64,000 nucleotides of DNA from Pseudomonas sp. RC10 (GTDB taxonomy: Bacteria; Pseudomonadota; Gammaproteobacteria; Pseudomonadales; Pseudomonadaceae). Position numbers and translations under genes: made by a program. The DNA lies in contig NZ_CP151650.1 of the NCBI RefSeq assembly GCF_038397775.1, positions 3,658,001 to 3,722,000 on the forward strand, read 5' to 3'. A model generated the notes under the pieces. That model saw only the letters and a list, made by a program, of their open reading frames with translations, ran no database searches and was not told the DNA's origin. How positions within the stretch are numbered: position 1 is the stretch's first letter; each line of letters starts with the position of its first letter. Of the stretch, positions 9,576 through 17,701 are shown one piece after another.

Positions 9576-10857
9576 GGTTGTCTCCTTGAGCAATGCTGGA
9601 AAACGGATTCGGGGTCGCCGGCGGCTGCTTGCCGAGCAGCGGGCGTTTGCGGATTTCGCTGAAGTACATCCAGATGAGGGACACCCAGACCACGCCATAC
9701 ATGAGCATGAAGGCCGAGGAGCGCACGCCGGTCAGGTCCACCAGGGCACCGAACAGGATGGGGAGGACAAAGCCCCCCAGTCCGCCCGCGAGCCCGACGA
9801 TGCCGGACACTGCGCCCATGTTGTCGGGGTAGTCGTTGGCGATGTATTTGAAGACCGAGGCTTTGCCGAAGGCGAACGCGATGCCGATGATGAACAGCAG
9901 TGCAGTGAACAGCGCGGGGTTGAGGCCGATGTGCAGGTTCATCGGACCGTTCAGGGTCTGGATCTGCAGTTGCGTTTGCGGGTAGGACAACAGGAAGAGG
10001 CAGACCCAGCTGACCCACAGCACCCACCACGTCACGCTCTGGGCGCCCCAGCGGTCCGACATCCAACCACCGACCGCCCGTAGCACACCGCCGGGCAGCG
10101 AGAAGCAGGCCGCCAGCAACGCCGCGCTTTGCAGGCTGAAGCCGTATTCGCCGACGTAGTACTGGGTCATCCACAACGCCAGGGCGACGTAGCCGCCGAA
10201 GACGATCGAGTAGTACTGGCAGTAACGCCACACGGCCGGGTCTTTCAAGGCTTGAAGCTGCTCGCGCAGGTTGGCCCCTTGCGCGCTGCGATGCGTCTTG
10301 TCATCGGCGCTGAACCACCAGAACAGCAGCGCTGTGATGAACAGCATGGCGCTGAACACTTGCGGGACGAGTTGCCAGCTGCCTGCGGCGATGAGCGCCG
10401 GGGCGAGAAACTTGGTCACGGCCGAGCCTGCGTTCCCCGCACCGAAGACGCCCATGGCGAAGCCCTGATTGTCTTTGTCGAACCATTTGGCGACGTACGC
10501 GATGCCAACCGAGAACGAACCACCGGCCAGGCCGACGAACAGGCCCAACACCAGAAATTGCCAATAAGCCGTGGCGTGACTGATCAGGTACAGCGGCAAG
10601 ACGCAGACCAGCATCAGCAGAAAGAAAACGCTTCGCCCTCCGAAACGGTCCGCCAACAGACCGAGGGGCAAGCGCACCAGCGAACCGGTCAATACCGGCG
10701 TGGCCGCCAGCAGACCGAACTGGGTTTCGTTGAGGTCGAGCAGTTCCTTGATGGGAACGCCGAGTACCGCAAACATCATCCAGATCATGAAACAGATGGT
10801 GAATGCCAGCGTACTCATCCCCAGCACGACGCCCTGTCGTACATGCAGTGGGTTCAT
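9562..10857 (-). CDS. narK1: Nitrate transporter NarK1 (MFS)
   Basis: 431-residue MFS nitrate transporter, the same length as P. aeruginosa NarK1. The signature GLAGGSFSVGIAYVAKWF and the motif GAGNAGSAVTKF are the two nitrate-signature regions. NarK1-type proteins are thought to import nitrate with protons, complementing the antiporter NarK2. I chose the start MNPLHVRQG because GGGAG lies about 10 bases before it; an in-frame ATG 18 bases upstream has no ribosome site. This is the first gene of the nar run and is preceded by the Anr- and NarL-like sites listed below. Confidence 0.93.
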   Translation of the reverse strand: MNPLHVRQGVVLGMSTLAFTICFMIWMMFAVLGVPIKELLDLNETQFGLLAATPVLTGSLVRLPLGLLADRFGGRSVFFLLMLVCVLPLYLISHATAYWQFLVLGLFVGLAGGSFSVGIAYVAKWFDKDNQGFAMGVFGAGNAGSAVTKFLAPALIAAGSWQLVPQVFSAMLFITALLFWWFSADDKTHRSAQGANLREQLQALKDPAVWRYCQYYSIVFGGYVALALWMTQYYVGEYGFSLQSAALLAACFSLPGGVLRAVGGWMSDRWGAQSVTWWVLWVSWVCLFLLSYPQTQLQIQTLNGPMNLHIGLNPALFTALLFIIGIAFAFGKASVFKYIANDYPDNMGAVSGIVGLAGGLGGFVLPILFGALVDLTGVRSSAFMLMYGVVWVSLIWMYFSEIRKRPLLGKQPPATPNPFSSIAQGDNHVGS

Positions 10858-10917
10858 CCCTATGTCTCCCGTCATAAACCGTGAGCGGCAGACTAGAGAG
10901 ACGAACCCAACCAAAAC

Positions 10918-10931
10918 ATGACTTCGATCAA
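10918..10931 (-). promoter_or_regulatory. Anr/Dnr (FNR-type) box upstream of narK1
   Basis: ATGAC-TTCG-ATCAA matches the FNR/Anr consensus TTGAT-N4-ATCAA at 8 of 10 fixed bases. It lies about 60-75 bp ahead of the narK1 start, a fitting distance for an activator of the nar run under low oxygen. It could also serve narX. The assignment rests on motif and context only. Confidence 0.6.
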
Positions 10932-10969
10932 TGAAGCCAAGACACCTTCAGGACTATGATCCGGCCGCC

Positions 10970-10985
10970 TACCTCCAAAGAGGTA
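10970..10985. promoter_or_regulatory. 7-2-7 NarL-type operator
   Basis: TACCTCC-AA-AGAGGTA is an inverted pair of heptamers with a 2-bp spacer. The right arm read in reverse is TACCTCT, a perfect fit to TACYYMT; the left arm has one mismatch. The 7-2-7 layout is the one NarL binds in enteric bacteria, and narL lies next door. It is 113-128 bp ahead of narK1 and about 190 bp ahead of narX. Confidence 0.68.
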
Positions 10986-11171
10986 GCGCCCGTGAACCTC
11001 TAAACCCTATGTTTATCGGTGTTTAACCGTGTCATCCCGATGGATTTGGGCGGTCACCGACAGGGTGAGACTCTTTAGAGGTAGATCGCCAAGGAGCGGC
11101 AGTTCCATCTGCTTCCATTCAGTGTAGACCCCCATGAAATTTTTATACGACCTCGTTCAAGGTCGGCTGCA

Positions 11172-12962
11172 ATGACCCGGTGGCTGCGCAGTTCCCTGCC
11201 CGCCCGTGCGGGCCTGGCCGTGATTTTGATCACCGTGTTGGCCCTGGCGAGTTCAATGAGCGCCGGCCTGATCGCCTGGTTCAGCCAAGGGGACGCGGCC
11301 GCCATCAATACGGCGGGTTCGGTGCGCATGGAAACCTACCGGTTGAGCTGGAAACTGGCGTCGGGGGCCGAACCTGACACCCTCGCAGACATCCGCCGAA
11401 GCCTCGAACAACGGCTCAACAGTCAGGCGCTCAAGGCCGTGCTGGCAGACGGCAAGGAAACGGAACTGAATGCCAGCTACCGTCGGCTCCAGTCGTATTG
11501 GCGAGACCTCCTGTCTCCGGCTCTAACCCGTAGCGACGCGACGGTGTTCCACGCCAGCGCCGAGGCGTTCGTCGAACAGCTGAACCAGTTCGTGTGCCAG
11601 CTGCAACGCCATAGCGAGCAGAAACAGGCCTGGCAACAGATGATTCAGGGCGCGGCGCTGTTCATCACGCTGTTCATTCTTCTGGTGGGGCTCTATGAAC
11701 TGCAAAACGGCGTGATCGGCCCGTTGCAGGAACTGGTGGAGGTCACGCAGCGCTTTGGCGGTGGCGAACTCCACGCGCGGGTCAACTATCGGTCCGAGGA
11801 CGAGCTTGGCCAACTGGCGACCCGCTTCAATGCCATGGCCGAGACCATCGAGCAGTCCCACCGGCATCTGGAAACCGAAGTCCGGCAGAAAACCCTGAAC
11901 TTGCAGCACACCAACGCCGCCCTGGAGCTGCTGTACCAAAGCAGCCACAGCCTGGCGACCCGGCTGGCGAACGCCGAGATGCTGGACGAGTTGATTCGCG
12001 AATTCCAGCAACGGCTGCCGGGCCTGCGCCTGTCACTGTGCCTGCAAGGCCCGTCACAGGCCCCGGCCGGGCAGCGACTCGCGCTTCAGGGGACCGAGCA
12101 TCCGGTCGTCTGCCTCAGCAGCGCGTGCGCGACCTGCGAGCGTCATCCGCACCCTTACAGCGTCAGTCATCAGGGCCAGGTGATGGGCGAACTCAAGGCA
12201 CATTTCCTCGACGGACATGTACCTTTCCCGTGGGAAACCCGGCTGATCGAGGCGCTGGCGCACCTCATCGGCACCTCCCTGTCCCTCAGGCACCAGCGCG
12301 AACAGGAGCATCGCCTGTTGCTGCTGGAGGAGCGCGCGATCATCGCCCGTGAGCTGCATGATTCACTGGCCCAGGCGCTGTCGTACATGAAACTGCAAGT
12401 CAGCCGTTTGCAGACACTGATGCGTCGAGGCGAGACCGTCGCGACGCTGGACGCTGTCACCGTCGAACTGCGCGACGGGGTGAACAATGCCTACCGCCAG
12501 TTGCGCGAATTACTGACGACCTTTCGCCTCCAGCTTCACGATGCGGGGTTGGCGCACGGCTTGCGAGAGACCGCCCGGGAGTTTGGCGAACGCGCCGAAT
12601 TCCCGGTGCACCTGCACGTTGATGACCTGGCATTCGAGCTGTCTGCCTGCGAACAGATTCACCTGCTGCAAATCACCCGAGAGGCGCTCTCGAACTGCTT
12701 GCGTCACGCCCATCCGCAGACGGTCTGGCTGGCGTTGCGCCAGTCAGGCGAGACCGTGCGGTTGACGATCGAAGACGACGGCAAGGGCTTCGTCGGAGGC
12801 CACGATCCCCGGGAGCACCATGGCCTGAACATCATGGACGAGCGCGCCCGCAGCTTGCACGGACAACTGCGTATCCTGCTCCGCGAGCCCCGCGGGACGA
12901 GGGTTCAGATCGAGTTTCAACCGGAGTTTCTCCGCCACCACACTCAAGGTACGGTTCCATGA
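11172..12962 (+). CDS. narX: Nitrate/nitrite sensor histidine kinase NarX
   Basis: 596-residue inner-membrane sensor that autophosphorylates when nitrate is present and passes the phosphate to NarL. The first membrane segment is near residues 14-36. The nitrate-binding P-box follows (NTAGSVRMETYRLSWKL, with the key Arg). The second membrane segment is near 157-178, then HAMP and a cysteine-bearing central module (CLSSACATCERH). The phosphate-accepting His is H396 in ARELHDSLAQ, and the HATPase_c domain carries DDGKGF. The start is the ATG at 11172 with AAGG upstream. The stop overlaps narL by 4 bp (ATGA), so the pair is coupled. Confidence 0.96.
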   Translation: MTRWLRSSLPARAGLAVILITVLALASSMSAGLIAWFSQGDAAAINTAGSVRMETYRLSWKLASGAEPDTLADIRRSLEQRLNSQALKAVLADGKETELNASYRRLQSYWRDLLSPALTRSDATVFHASAEAFVEQLNQFVCQLQRHSEQKQAWQQMIQGAALFITLFILLVGLYELQNGVIGPLQELVEVTQRFGGGELHARVNYRSEDELGQLATRFNAMAETIEQSHRHLETEVRQKTLNLQHTNAALELLYQSSHSLATRLANAEMLDELIREFQQRLPGLRLSLCLQGPSQAPAGQRLALQGTEHPVVCLSSACATCERHPHPYSVSHQGQVMGELKAHFLDGHVPFPWETRLIEALAHLIGTSLSLRHQREQEHRLLLLEERAIIARELHDSLAQALSYMKLQVSRLQTLMRRGETVATLDAVTVELRDGVNNAYRQLRELLTTFRLQLHDAGLAHGLRETAREFGERAEFPVHLHVDDLAFELSACEQIHLLQITREALSNCLRHAHPQTVWLALRQSGETVRLTIEDDGKGFVGGHDPREHHGLNIMDERARSLHGQLRILLREPRGTRVQIEFQPEFLRHHTQGTVP

Positions 12963-13609
12963 ACACACGCCCCCCTTGCAGCATCCTGCTGGTCGACGAC
13001 CACCCCATGATGCGTCGCGGCATTCGCCAGATGCTGGAACTCGAAGACGACTTCACGGTTGTCGGCGAAGCCAGCGATGGTGAAGAAGCGCTGGCGATGA
13101 TCGGCCCTTTGCAGCCGGACCTGGTGCTGCTGGACAACAACATGCCCCGCATGAACGGCATCGAGACCTTGCGGCATCTGCGCCATCGCGCGTTCGGAGG
13201 CAAGGTGCTGCTGTTCACGGTTTCGGACGCCGAGGACGACATTCGTGATGCCTTGCGCCTTGACGCTGACGGCTACCTGCTCAAGGACATGGAGCCGGAG
13301 TTATTGAACCACTACATCCGCGACGCCATGAACGGTGCACTGGTGGTCAGCCCCGACCTGACGCGGGTGATGGCCCAGGCGCTGCGCTCCCCCCAGCGCA
13401 ACCCTGACGTGGCGCTGACCGAACGGGAGCGCCAAGTATTGAAAGTCATCGCGGGCGGTCACAGCAACAAGGTGATCGGGCGCAAGCTGGGCATCACCGA
13501 AGGCACGGTCAAGGTCCACGTGAAAAATCTCCTGCACAAGCTGGGCCTGCGTTCTCGCGTGGAAGCCGCCGTCTGGGCCATGGCGCATTTACGCGAACAT
13601 GAACACTGA
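12959..13609 (+). CDS. narL: Nitrate response regulator NarL
   Basis: 216-residue two-component regulator. The receiver domain has the acidic pair near residues 14-15 (VDDHP), the phosphate-accepting D59 (VLLDNNMP) and the later Lys in YLLKDMEP. The C-terminal LuxR-type HTH is LTERERQVLKVIAGG through GTVKVHVKNLLHKL. Phospho-NarL would act on the TACYYMT-like heptamers seen near narK1 and moaB. It is translated together with narX and ends 5 bp before the convergent moeA. Confidence 0.96.
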   Translation: MNTRPPCSILLVDDHPMMRRGIRQMLELEDDFTVVGEASDGEEALAMIGPLQPDLVLLDNNMPRMNGIETLRHLRHRAFGGKVLLFTVSDAEDDIRDALRLDADGYLLKDMEPELLNHYIRDAMNGALVVSPDLTRVMAQALRSPQRNPDVALTERERQVLKVIAGGHSNKVIGRKLGITEGTVKVHVKNLLHKLGLRSRVEAAVWAMAHLREHEH

Positions 13610-13614
13610 TGTCG

Positions 13615-14850
13615 TCACTGCATGAGGTCCGCAAACGACAGAAACCCTATGTTGTCGTGCTGATGCACTTGGCGGTCGCGCTCCACAATCGCTAACCCGT
13701 CCGCCCAGCAGGCGGGCGCCAACATCGCCGACCCCTGCTGCGGGTGCAGTTCCACGCGGGGTTGCCCCCCTTCCTGTGACACCAGCCGCGCCCGCAGGTA
13801 CTGGCGACGGCGGTTAGGTTGCAACCACTCGAATCCGGCGGGCAACGCAACCGGACGGGGTATCACGTCACGCGCCCCCTGAGCCCTCAGCAGAAACGGT
13901 CGCACCACCACCAGCGCCGTGATCAACGCGGCGGCGGGATTGCCTGGCACACCGATCCACGGTTTTCCGGCCACGTCTCCGAACGCCAAGGGTTTGCCGG
14001 GCTGGATGGCGAGCCGCCACAGGTCAACGCGGCCCACGCTGGCAATCGCGTGCTTGAGGTGATCCTCCTCGCCGACCGAGACGCCGCCAGACGTAAGCAA
14101 CAGGTCGCATTCCGAGACGGCCAGACTCAAGGCGTGACGACTGGCGGCCAAGTCGTCGGCCATGACGCCATAGTCCTGGACCTCCACGCCCCATCCCTGC
14201 AACAGCGCCGACAGGCAATGGCGATTGGCGTTGTAAATCTGCCCCGGCATCAAGGTTTCGCCAGGGGCGCGCAATTCGTCACCGCTGCTCAACAGGCACA
14301 CGCGCAGCGGGCGGTAGACCTCAACCGATGCCATCCCTGCTGCCGCCAGCAAGCCCAGCTCCTGCGCCCGCAGACGCGTGCCCCGCTCCAGCAATCGATC
14401 ACCCTCGCGCACTTCTTCCCCCGCTTTGCGCACGTGATCGCCCCGACGAGTCGCCGGGAGCCACACCCGATCACCGTCTACCCGGCACAGCTCTTGGGGC
14501 ACCACGGCATCGGCACCGGCTGGCAGAGGTGCGCCGGTAAAAATCCGCACCGCCTGCCCAGCCAGTAAAGGTGGCGTAGCCCCCTGCCCTGCAGCAATTC
14601 TTCCTGCCAGGATCAAACTGCCCCCAGCCGCCGGAACGTCCGCCGCGCGCAGGGCGAAACCATCCATGGCGCTGTTGTCCCATGCGGGTAAATCCCGGGG
14701 CGCGCGGACGTCCGCAGCCAGCACCCGACCCAGTGCTTGCGCAAGGGGAATGGTCTGCTGCGCAGGTGGTGGCGGCGCCTGTTGCAATAGATGACGGATG
14801 GCCTGGTCGACCGGAATCAACGACCCGCTGTCGCACAGGGAAGCACTCAT
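13615..14850 (-). CDS. moeA: Molybdopterin molybdenumtransferase MoeA
   Basis: 411-residue enzyme that inserts molybdate into adenylylated molybdopterin. It has the family strings PAWDNSAMDGFALR, the gephyrin-type ribbon VRIFTGAPLPAGADAVVPQE, LLTSGGVSVGEEDHLK and GVPGNPAAALI. I chose the start MSASLCDSGS (ATG ending at 14850), where the start codon overlaps the end of moaB by 4 bp. With moaB and moaA it forms a second cofactor set around the nitrate reductase genes, like the extra moeA1/moaB1 copies known in P. aeruginosa. A housekeeping copy elsewhere is likely but not visible. Confidence 0.94.
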   Translation of the reverse strand: MSASLCDSGSLIPVDQAIRHLLQQAPPPPAQQTIPLAQALGRVLAADVRAPRDLPAWDNSAMDGFALRAADVPAAGGSLILAGRIAAGQGATPPLLAGQAVRIFTGAPLPAGADAVVPQELCRVDGDRVWLPATRRGDHVRKAGEEVREGDRLLERGTRLRAQELGLLAAAGMASVEVYRPLRVCLLSSGDELRAPGETLMPGQIYNANRHCLSALLQGWGVEVQDYGVMADDLAASRHALSLAVSECDLLLTSGGVSVGEEDHLKHAIASVGRVDLWRLAIQPGKPLAFGDVAGKPWIGVPGNPAAALITALVVVRPFLLRAQGARDVIPRPVALPAGFEWLQPNRRRQYLRARLVSQEGGQPRVELHPQQGSAMLAPACWADGLAIVERDRQVHQHDNIGFLSFADLMQ

Positions 14851-15410
14851 GGGCGCACCCCGCAGGGATCGACCACCGTGCCGGCCGGTGATGCCAGCGG
14901 TTTGAGGTGCGGCACGAAATTGCAAGGCGCGGTGCGGCTGTCCAGCTGTTCGCGCAGGATCTGGTCCCACGCGGTCCGACAGGCCCCTGGCGAGCCCGGC
15001 ACGCAGCAAATCAGCACCCCATTGCTCATACCTGCCAAGGCCCGGGACTGGAGGCTGGACATGCCGATCTCCGCCAGCGAAATGTGGCGAAACAACTCGC
15101 CAAACCCGGTGACTTCCCGGTCCAGCAAGGGCAAGACCGCTTGGGGCGTGTTATCGCGCGGGGTCAACCCGGTGCCCCCGGTGGTCAACACCACTTGCAC
15201 GGCAGGGTCGGCGATCCAGACGGAAAGCGCGGCGCGTATCTGGTAGACATCATCTCTGACCCATTGACGGTCGATCAGCCTGTGTCCCGCCGTTTGGACC
15301 CGCTCGCACAGGGTCCGCCCCGAGCTGTCAGTGTCAAACGTGCGGGTGTCGCTGATGGTTAACACCGCGATGTTCAGTGAATGAAACGAGCATTGCGCCA
15401 GGTGGCCCAT
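14847..15410 (-). CDS. moaB: Molybdopterin adenylyltransferase-type protein MoaB
   Basis: 187-residue MoaB/MogA-family protein that prepares molybdopterin for molybdenum insertion. Motifs are LTISDTRTFDTDSSG, VVLTTGGTGLTPRD and the C-terminal GSPGA loop in LICCVPGSPGACR. The start is MGHLAQCSFH (ATG ending at 15410); a longer open frame upstream lacks family content. The C-terminal extension ending PAGTVVDPCGVRP is short and unremarkable. It is the first gene of a moaB-moeA pair and has a NarL-like inverted repeat upstream at 15474-15489. Confidence 0.92.
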   Translation of the reverse strand: MGHLAQCSFHSLNIAVLTISDTRTFDTDSSGRTLCERVQTAGHRLIDRQWVRDDVYQIRAALSVWIADPAVQVVLTTGGTGLTPRDNTPQAVLPLLDREVTGFGELFRHISLAEIGMSSLQSRALAGMSNGVLICCVPGSPGACRTAWDQILREQLDSRTAPCNFVPHLKPLASPAGTVVDPCGVRP

Positions 15411-15473
15411 GTGCGGCCCCTCCCGTGGATGTGGAATACGCCGGAGCCTGAACCTAATCCCTTGCTGCGCCCA

Positions 15474-15489
15474 TTCCTCCGAGGAGGTA
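15474..15489. promoter_or_regulatory. Possible NarL 7-2-7 site ahead of moaB
   Basis: TTCCTCC-GA-GGAGGTA resembles the stronger site at 10970-10985. The right arm reads TACCTCC in reverse (one mismatch to TACYYMT); the left arm has two mismatches. It lies about 64-79 bp ahead of the moaB start and about 85-100 bp ahead of the divergent IclR gene. It is weaker than the narK1 site, so it is offered as a candidate. Confidence 0.45.
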
Positions 15490-15572
15490 CGCCAAACGGC
15501 AGGGTTAGCGACACATGGACAACCCGCCGCGCCTACGCAAGAATCGCCGCATTCTGAAAGAAGGCCGTTTCC

Positions 15573-16358
15573 ATGTCCGACAGTCCGCAAACCCGCAATT
15601 CCGGTTCCTCCATCACCCGTGCGCTCGACATCATCGAGGCAGTGGTTCAGGCCGACCATGCGCTATCGCCCGCCGACCTCTCCCACCTGCTGGACATTCC
15701 CAAACCGAGCGTGCACCGGCTGCTCCAGCAGATGCAGGGCGAAGGGTATTTGCAGACGAACATGCGCGGCGGCATCGTGCCCAATGACCGGTTGCACAAG
15801 ATCGCCGTGGGGGTGATTTACGCCAGTCGCTACAAGGCGCAACGCCAGGCGATCCTGCGCCACCTGTGTGACACCCTCGACGAGACCTGCGGCATCGCGC
15901 TCCCCGATGGCATCGACATGGTGTATTACGACCGGGTGCAAAGCAGCTGGCCGTTGCAGATGTACCTTCCGGTAGGGGCTCATACGCCCATGTGGTGCAC
16001 GGCGAGCGGGAAGCTCTACCTCAGCAGTTTCAACAAGACGCGGCGCACCCAGATCATCGACAACCTGGCGCTCCGGCGGATGGCGAGCAACACCCTGACC
16101 GACCCGGTCGAGCTTGAAATCGAACTCAAACGCGTGCGGCAGATGGACATTGGCATCGACAACGAGGAATTCGTCGATGGCATGGTCGCCATTGCGGTCC
16201 CCGTCAGAGACAGCGATGGCCGATTGATCGCCTGCCTGTTCGCGCATGCCCCGACAATCCGCAAAAGCCTCGATGAACTGATGACGTTCGAGCCCGCCAT
16301 GCGCCGCGCCGCCGAGCAACTACGCATTCTGGTGGAAGAACCCACGGAGCTGGACTGA
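15573..16358 (+). CDS. IclR-family transcriptional regulator
   Basis: 261-residue regulator. The N-terminal winged helix (residues 10-75: SITRALDIIEAV to IPKPSVHRLLQQMQGEGYLQ) is followed by the IclR effector domain (about 85-255) with typical strings such as VGAHTPMWCTASGKLYLS. It faces the same way as the dehydrogenase genes behind it and is separated from them by a strong terminator and a palindrome at 16435-16448. It probably controls the alcohol dehydrogenase/mmsA/transporter unit. The effector is unknown. Confidence 0.9.
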   Translation: MSDSPQTRNSGSSITRALDIIEAVVQADHALSPADLSHLLDIPKPSVHRLLQQMQGEGYLQTNMRGGIVPNDRLHKIAVGVIYASRYKAQRQAILRHLCDTLDETCGIALPDGIDMVYYDRVQSSWPLQMYLPVGAHTPMWCTASGKLYLSSFNKTRRTQIIDNLALRRMASNTLTDPVELEIELKRVRQMDIGIDNEEFVDGMVAIAVPVRDSDGRLIACLFAHAPTIRKSLDELMTFEPAMRRAAEQLRILVEEPTELD

Positions 16359-16386
16359 CCGCGTTTTCTCAACCGCACCGCCCCAA

Positions 16387-16415
16387 GGGCGCCGACTGAC
16401 GGCGCTCTTTTTTTT
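16387..16415 (+). terminator. Rho-independent terminator after the IclR gene
   Basis: Stem GGGCGCCG / CGGCGCTC (one G-T pair) with loop ACTGA, followed by a run of eight T. It closes the IclR transcript, so the dehydrogenase genes need their own promoter. Confidence 0.9.
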
Positions 16416-16434
16416 GCACCTCTATCGACATTAA

Positions 16435-16464
16435 ATCGCTATAGCGATACATTTCGTTCCGGAA
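16435..16464. promoter_or_regulatory. Two palindromes before the alcohol dehydrogenase gene
   Basis: ATCGCTATAGCGAT at 16435-16448 is a perfect 14-bp palindrome. TTCCGGAA at 16457-16464 is a second, 8-bp palindrome about 2 helical turns away (centre to centre 19 bp). Both lie in the AT-rich stretch between the IclR terminator and the dehydrogenase start, where an IclR-type operator would be expected. Which protein binds is inferred from proximity only. Confidence 0.55.
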
Positions 16465-16497
16465 TAAGACAATAACAACTATTTCCTGAGGTGTGAT

Positions 16498-17658
16498 ATG
16501 TCTGTACCCGTCATCCTGCCTCGCATCATGGAGGTCGGAGCTGATGCCAGCGCGCGACTGCCTGATGTGTTGGGTTTCCTGAATTGCAGCCGCCCGCTGA
16601 TCGTGACCGATAAAACCATGGTCAAACTGGGCCAGGCGCAACGCCTCCACGAGATTCTTGAAGCCAAGGGCATCAAGAGCGAAGTCTTCGATGACACCGT
16701 TCCTGAGCCCACCGCTGCCTCTATTCAAGCCGGCGTGGACAAGCTGCGCAGCGGCGACTTCGATGCCATCGTCGCCCTCGGCGGCGGCAGCCCCATCGAC
16801 AGCGCCAAGGCCATGGCGATCCTTGCCCGCTACGGCGGCGTCATTCGCGACTACCGTTTCCCCCGCCAGGTCAATGAAGCCGGACTCCCCCTGATTGCGA
16901 TCCCCACGACAGCGGGCACGGGTTCGGAAGTCACGCGGTTCACCATCATCACCGACGAGACCACCGACGAAAAACTGCTGTGTGCGGGCATCGGCTTCAT
17001 GCCGGTCGCCGCCCTGATCGACTACAAACTGACCCTCAGCCTCCCGGCGCGCACCACCGCCGACACGGGCATCGATGCGATCACCCACGCCATCGAGGCT
17101 TATGTTTCGCGCAAGGCCAACCCTTACAGCGACAGCCAGGCACTGGCCGCGCTGGCCTATCTGGGCCCGAATCTGCTGACGGCCTGTCAGGACGGCAAGA
17201 ACGAAAGCGCCCGCGAAGCGATGATGATCGGCGCGACCTTGGCCGGCATCGCGTTTTCTGCCGCCTCGGTGGCAGTAGTGCATGGCATGAGTCGCCCGAT
17301 TGGCGCCTTCTTCCACGTGCCTCACGGCCTGTCCAACGCGATGTTGCTGCCCTCCCTGACCGCGTGGTCGCTGAGCGCCGCGCCCGGTCGCTATGCGCAG
17401 TGCGCCAAGGCGTTGGGCGTCGCCGACTCCCACGATGACGACGCGACGGCGGGCCAGAAACTCATCGCGTTTCTCACGCGGGTGAACGCTGAGTTGTCGG
17501 TGCCGACGCTGGCGGACTTTGGCGTAGAGCGCGCGCGCTTCAATGAAGTCGTCAACACCATGGCCGAGCAGGCGCTGGCCTCGGGTTCACCGGGCAACAA
17601 CCCGCGCGTGCCGACGGTCCCGGAAATGGTCGAGCTGTATCACGCCCTGTGGGACTGA
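16498..17658 (+). CDS. Iron-containing alcohol dehydrogenase
   Basis: 386-residue group III (Fe-type) NAD(P)-dependent alcohol dehydrogenase. The nucleotide loop is ALGGGSPIDSAKAMA, and the metal-binding regions are GIDAITHAIEAY and VVHGMSRPIGAFFHVPHG. The start at 16498 is preceded by CTGAGGTG. The next gene, 43 bp on, is a CoA-acylating semialdehyde dehydrogenase, the same pairing as dddB-dddC of 3-hydroxypropionate catabolism. A likely job is oxidation of a short hydroxyacid such as 3-hydroxypropionate to malonate semialdehyde. Other hydroxyacids, or a maleylacetate-reductase-like role, remain possible. Confidence 0.88.
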   Translation: MSVPVILPRIMEVGADASARLPDVLGFLNCSRPLIVTDKTMVKLGQAQRLHEILEAKGIKSEVFDDTVPEPTAASIQAGVDKLRSGDFDAIVALGGGSPIDSAKAMAILARYGGVIRDYRFPRQVNEAGLPLIAIPTTAGTGSEVTRFTIITDETTDEKLLCAGIGFMPVAALIDYKLTLSLPARTTADTGIDAITHAIEAYVSRKANPYSDSQALAALAYLGPNLLTACQDGKNESAREAMMIGATLAGIAFSAASVAVVHGMSRPIGAFFHVPHGLSNAMLLPSLTAWSLSAAPGRYAQCAKALGVADSHDDDATAGQKLIAFLTRVNAELSVPTLADFGVERARFNEVVNTMAEQALASGSPGNNPRVPTVPEMVELYHALWD

Positions 17659-17701
17659 CCTCCCTGCCTCTCCCACCTTATTTGATAGACGGAGCACATT
17701 C

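Larger units (their letters stand above)
10858..11171. promoter_or_regulatory. Divergent control region between narK1 and narX
   Basis: A 314-bp gap between the outward-facing narK1 and narX-narL units. It holds an Anr/Dnr-like box at 10918-10931 and a 7-2-7 NarL-type inverted pair at 10970-10985. A further single heptamer (AGAGGTA, reverse of TACCTCT) lies at 11077-11083 without a convincing partner. The layout suits control by low oxygen plus nitrate. I see no open gene or RNA here. Confidence 0.75.

Noticed and set aside
16498..17658. Fe-type dehydrogenase as maleylacetate reductase of an aromatic pathway
   Set aside because: No hydroxyquinol dioxygenase or other ring genes nearby; the semialdehyde dehydrogenase partner favours a hydroxyacid.
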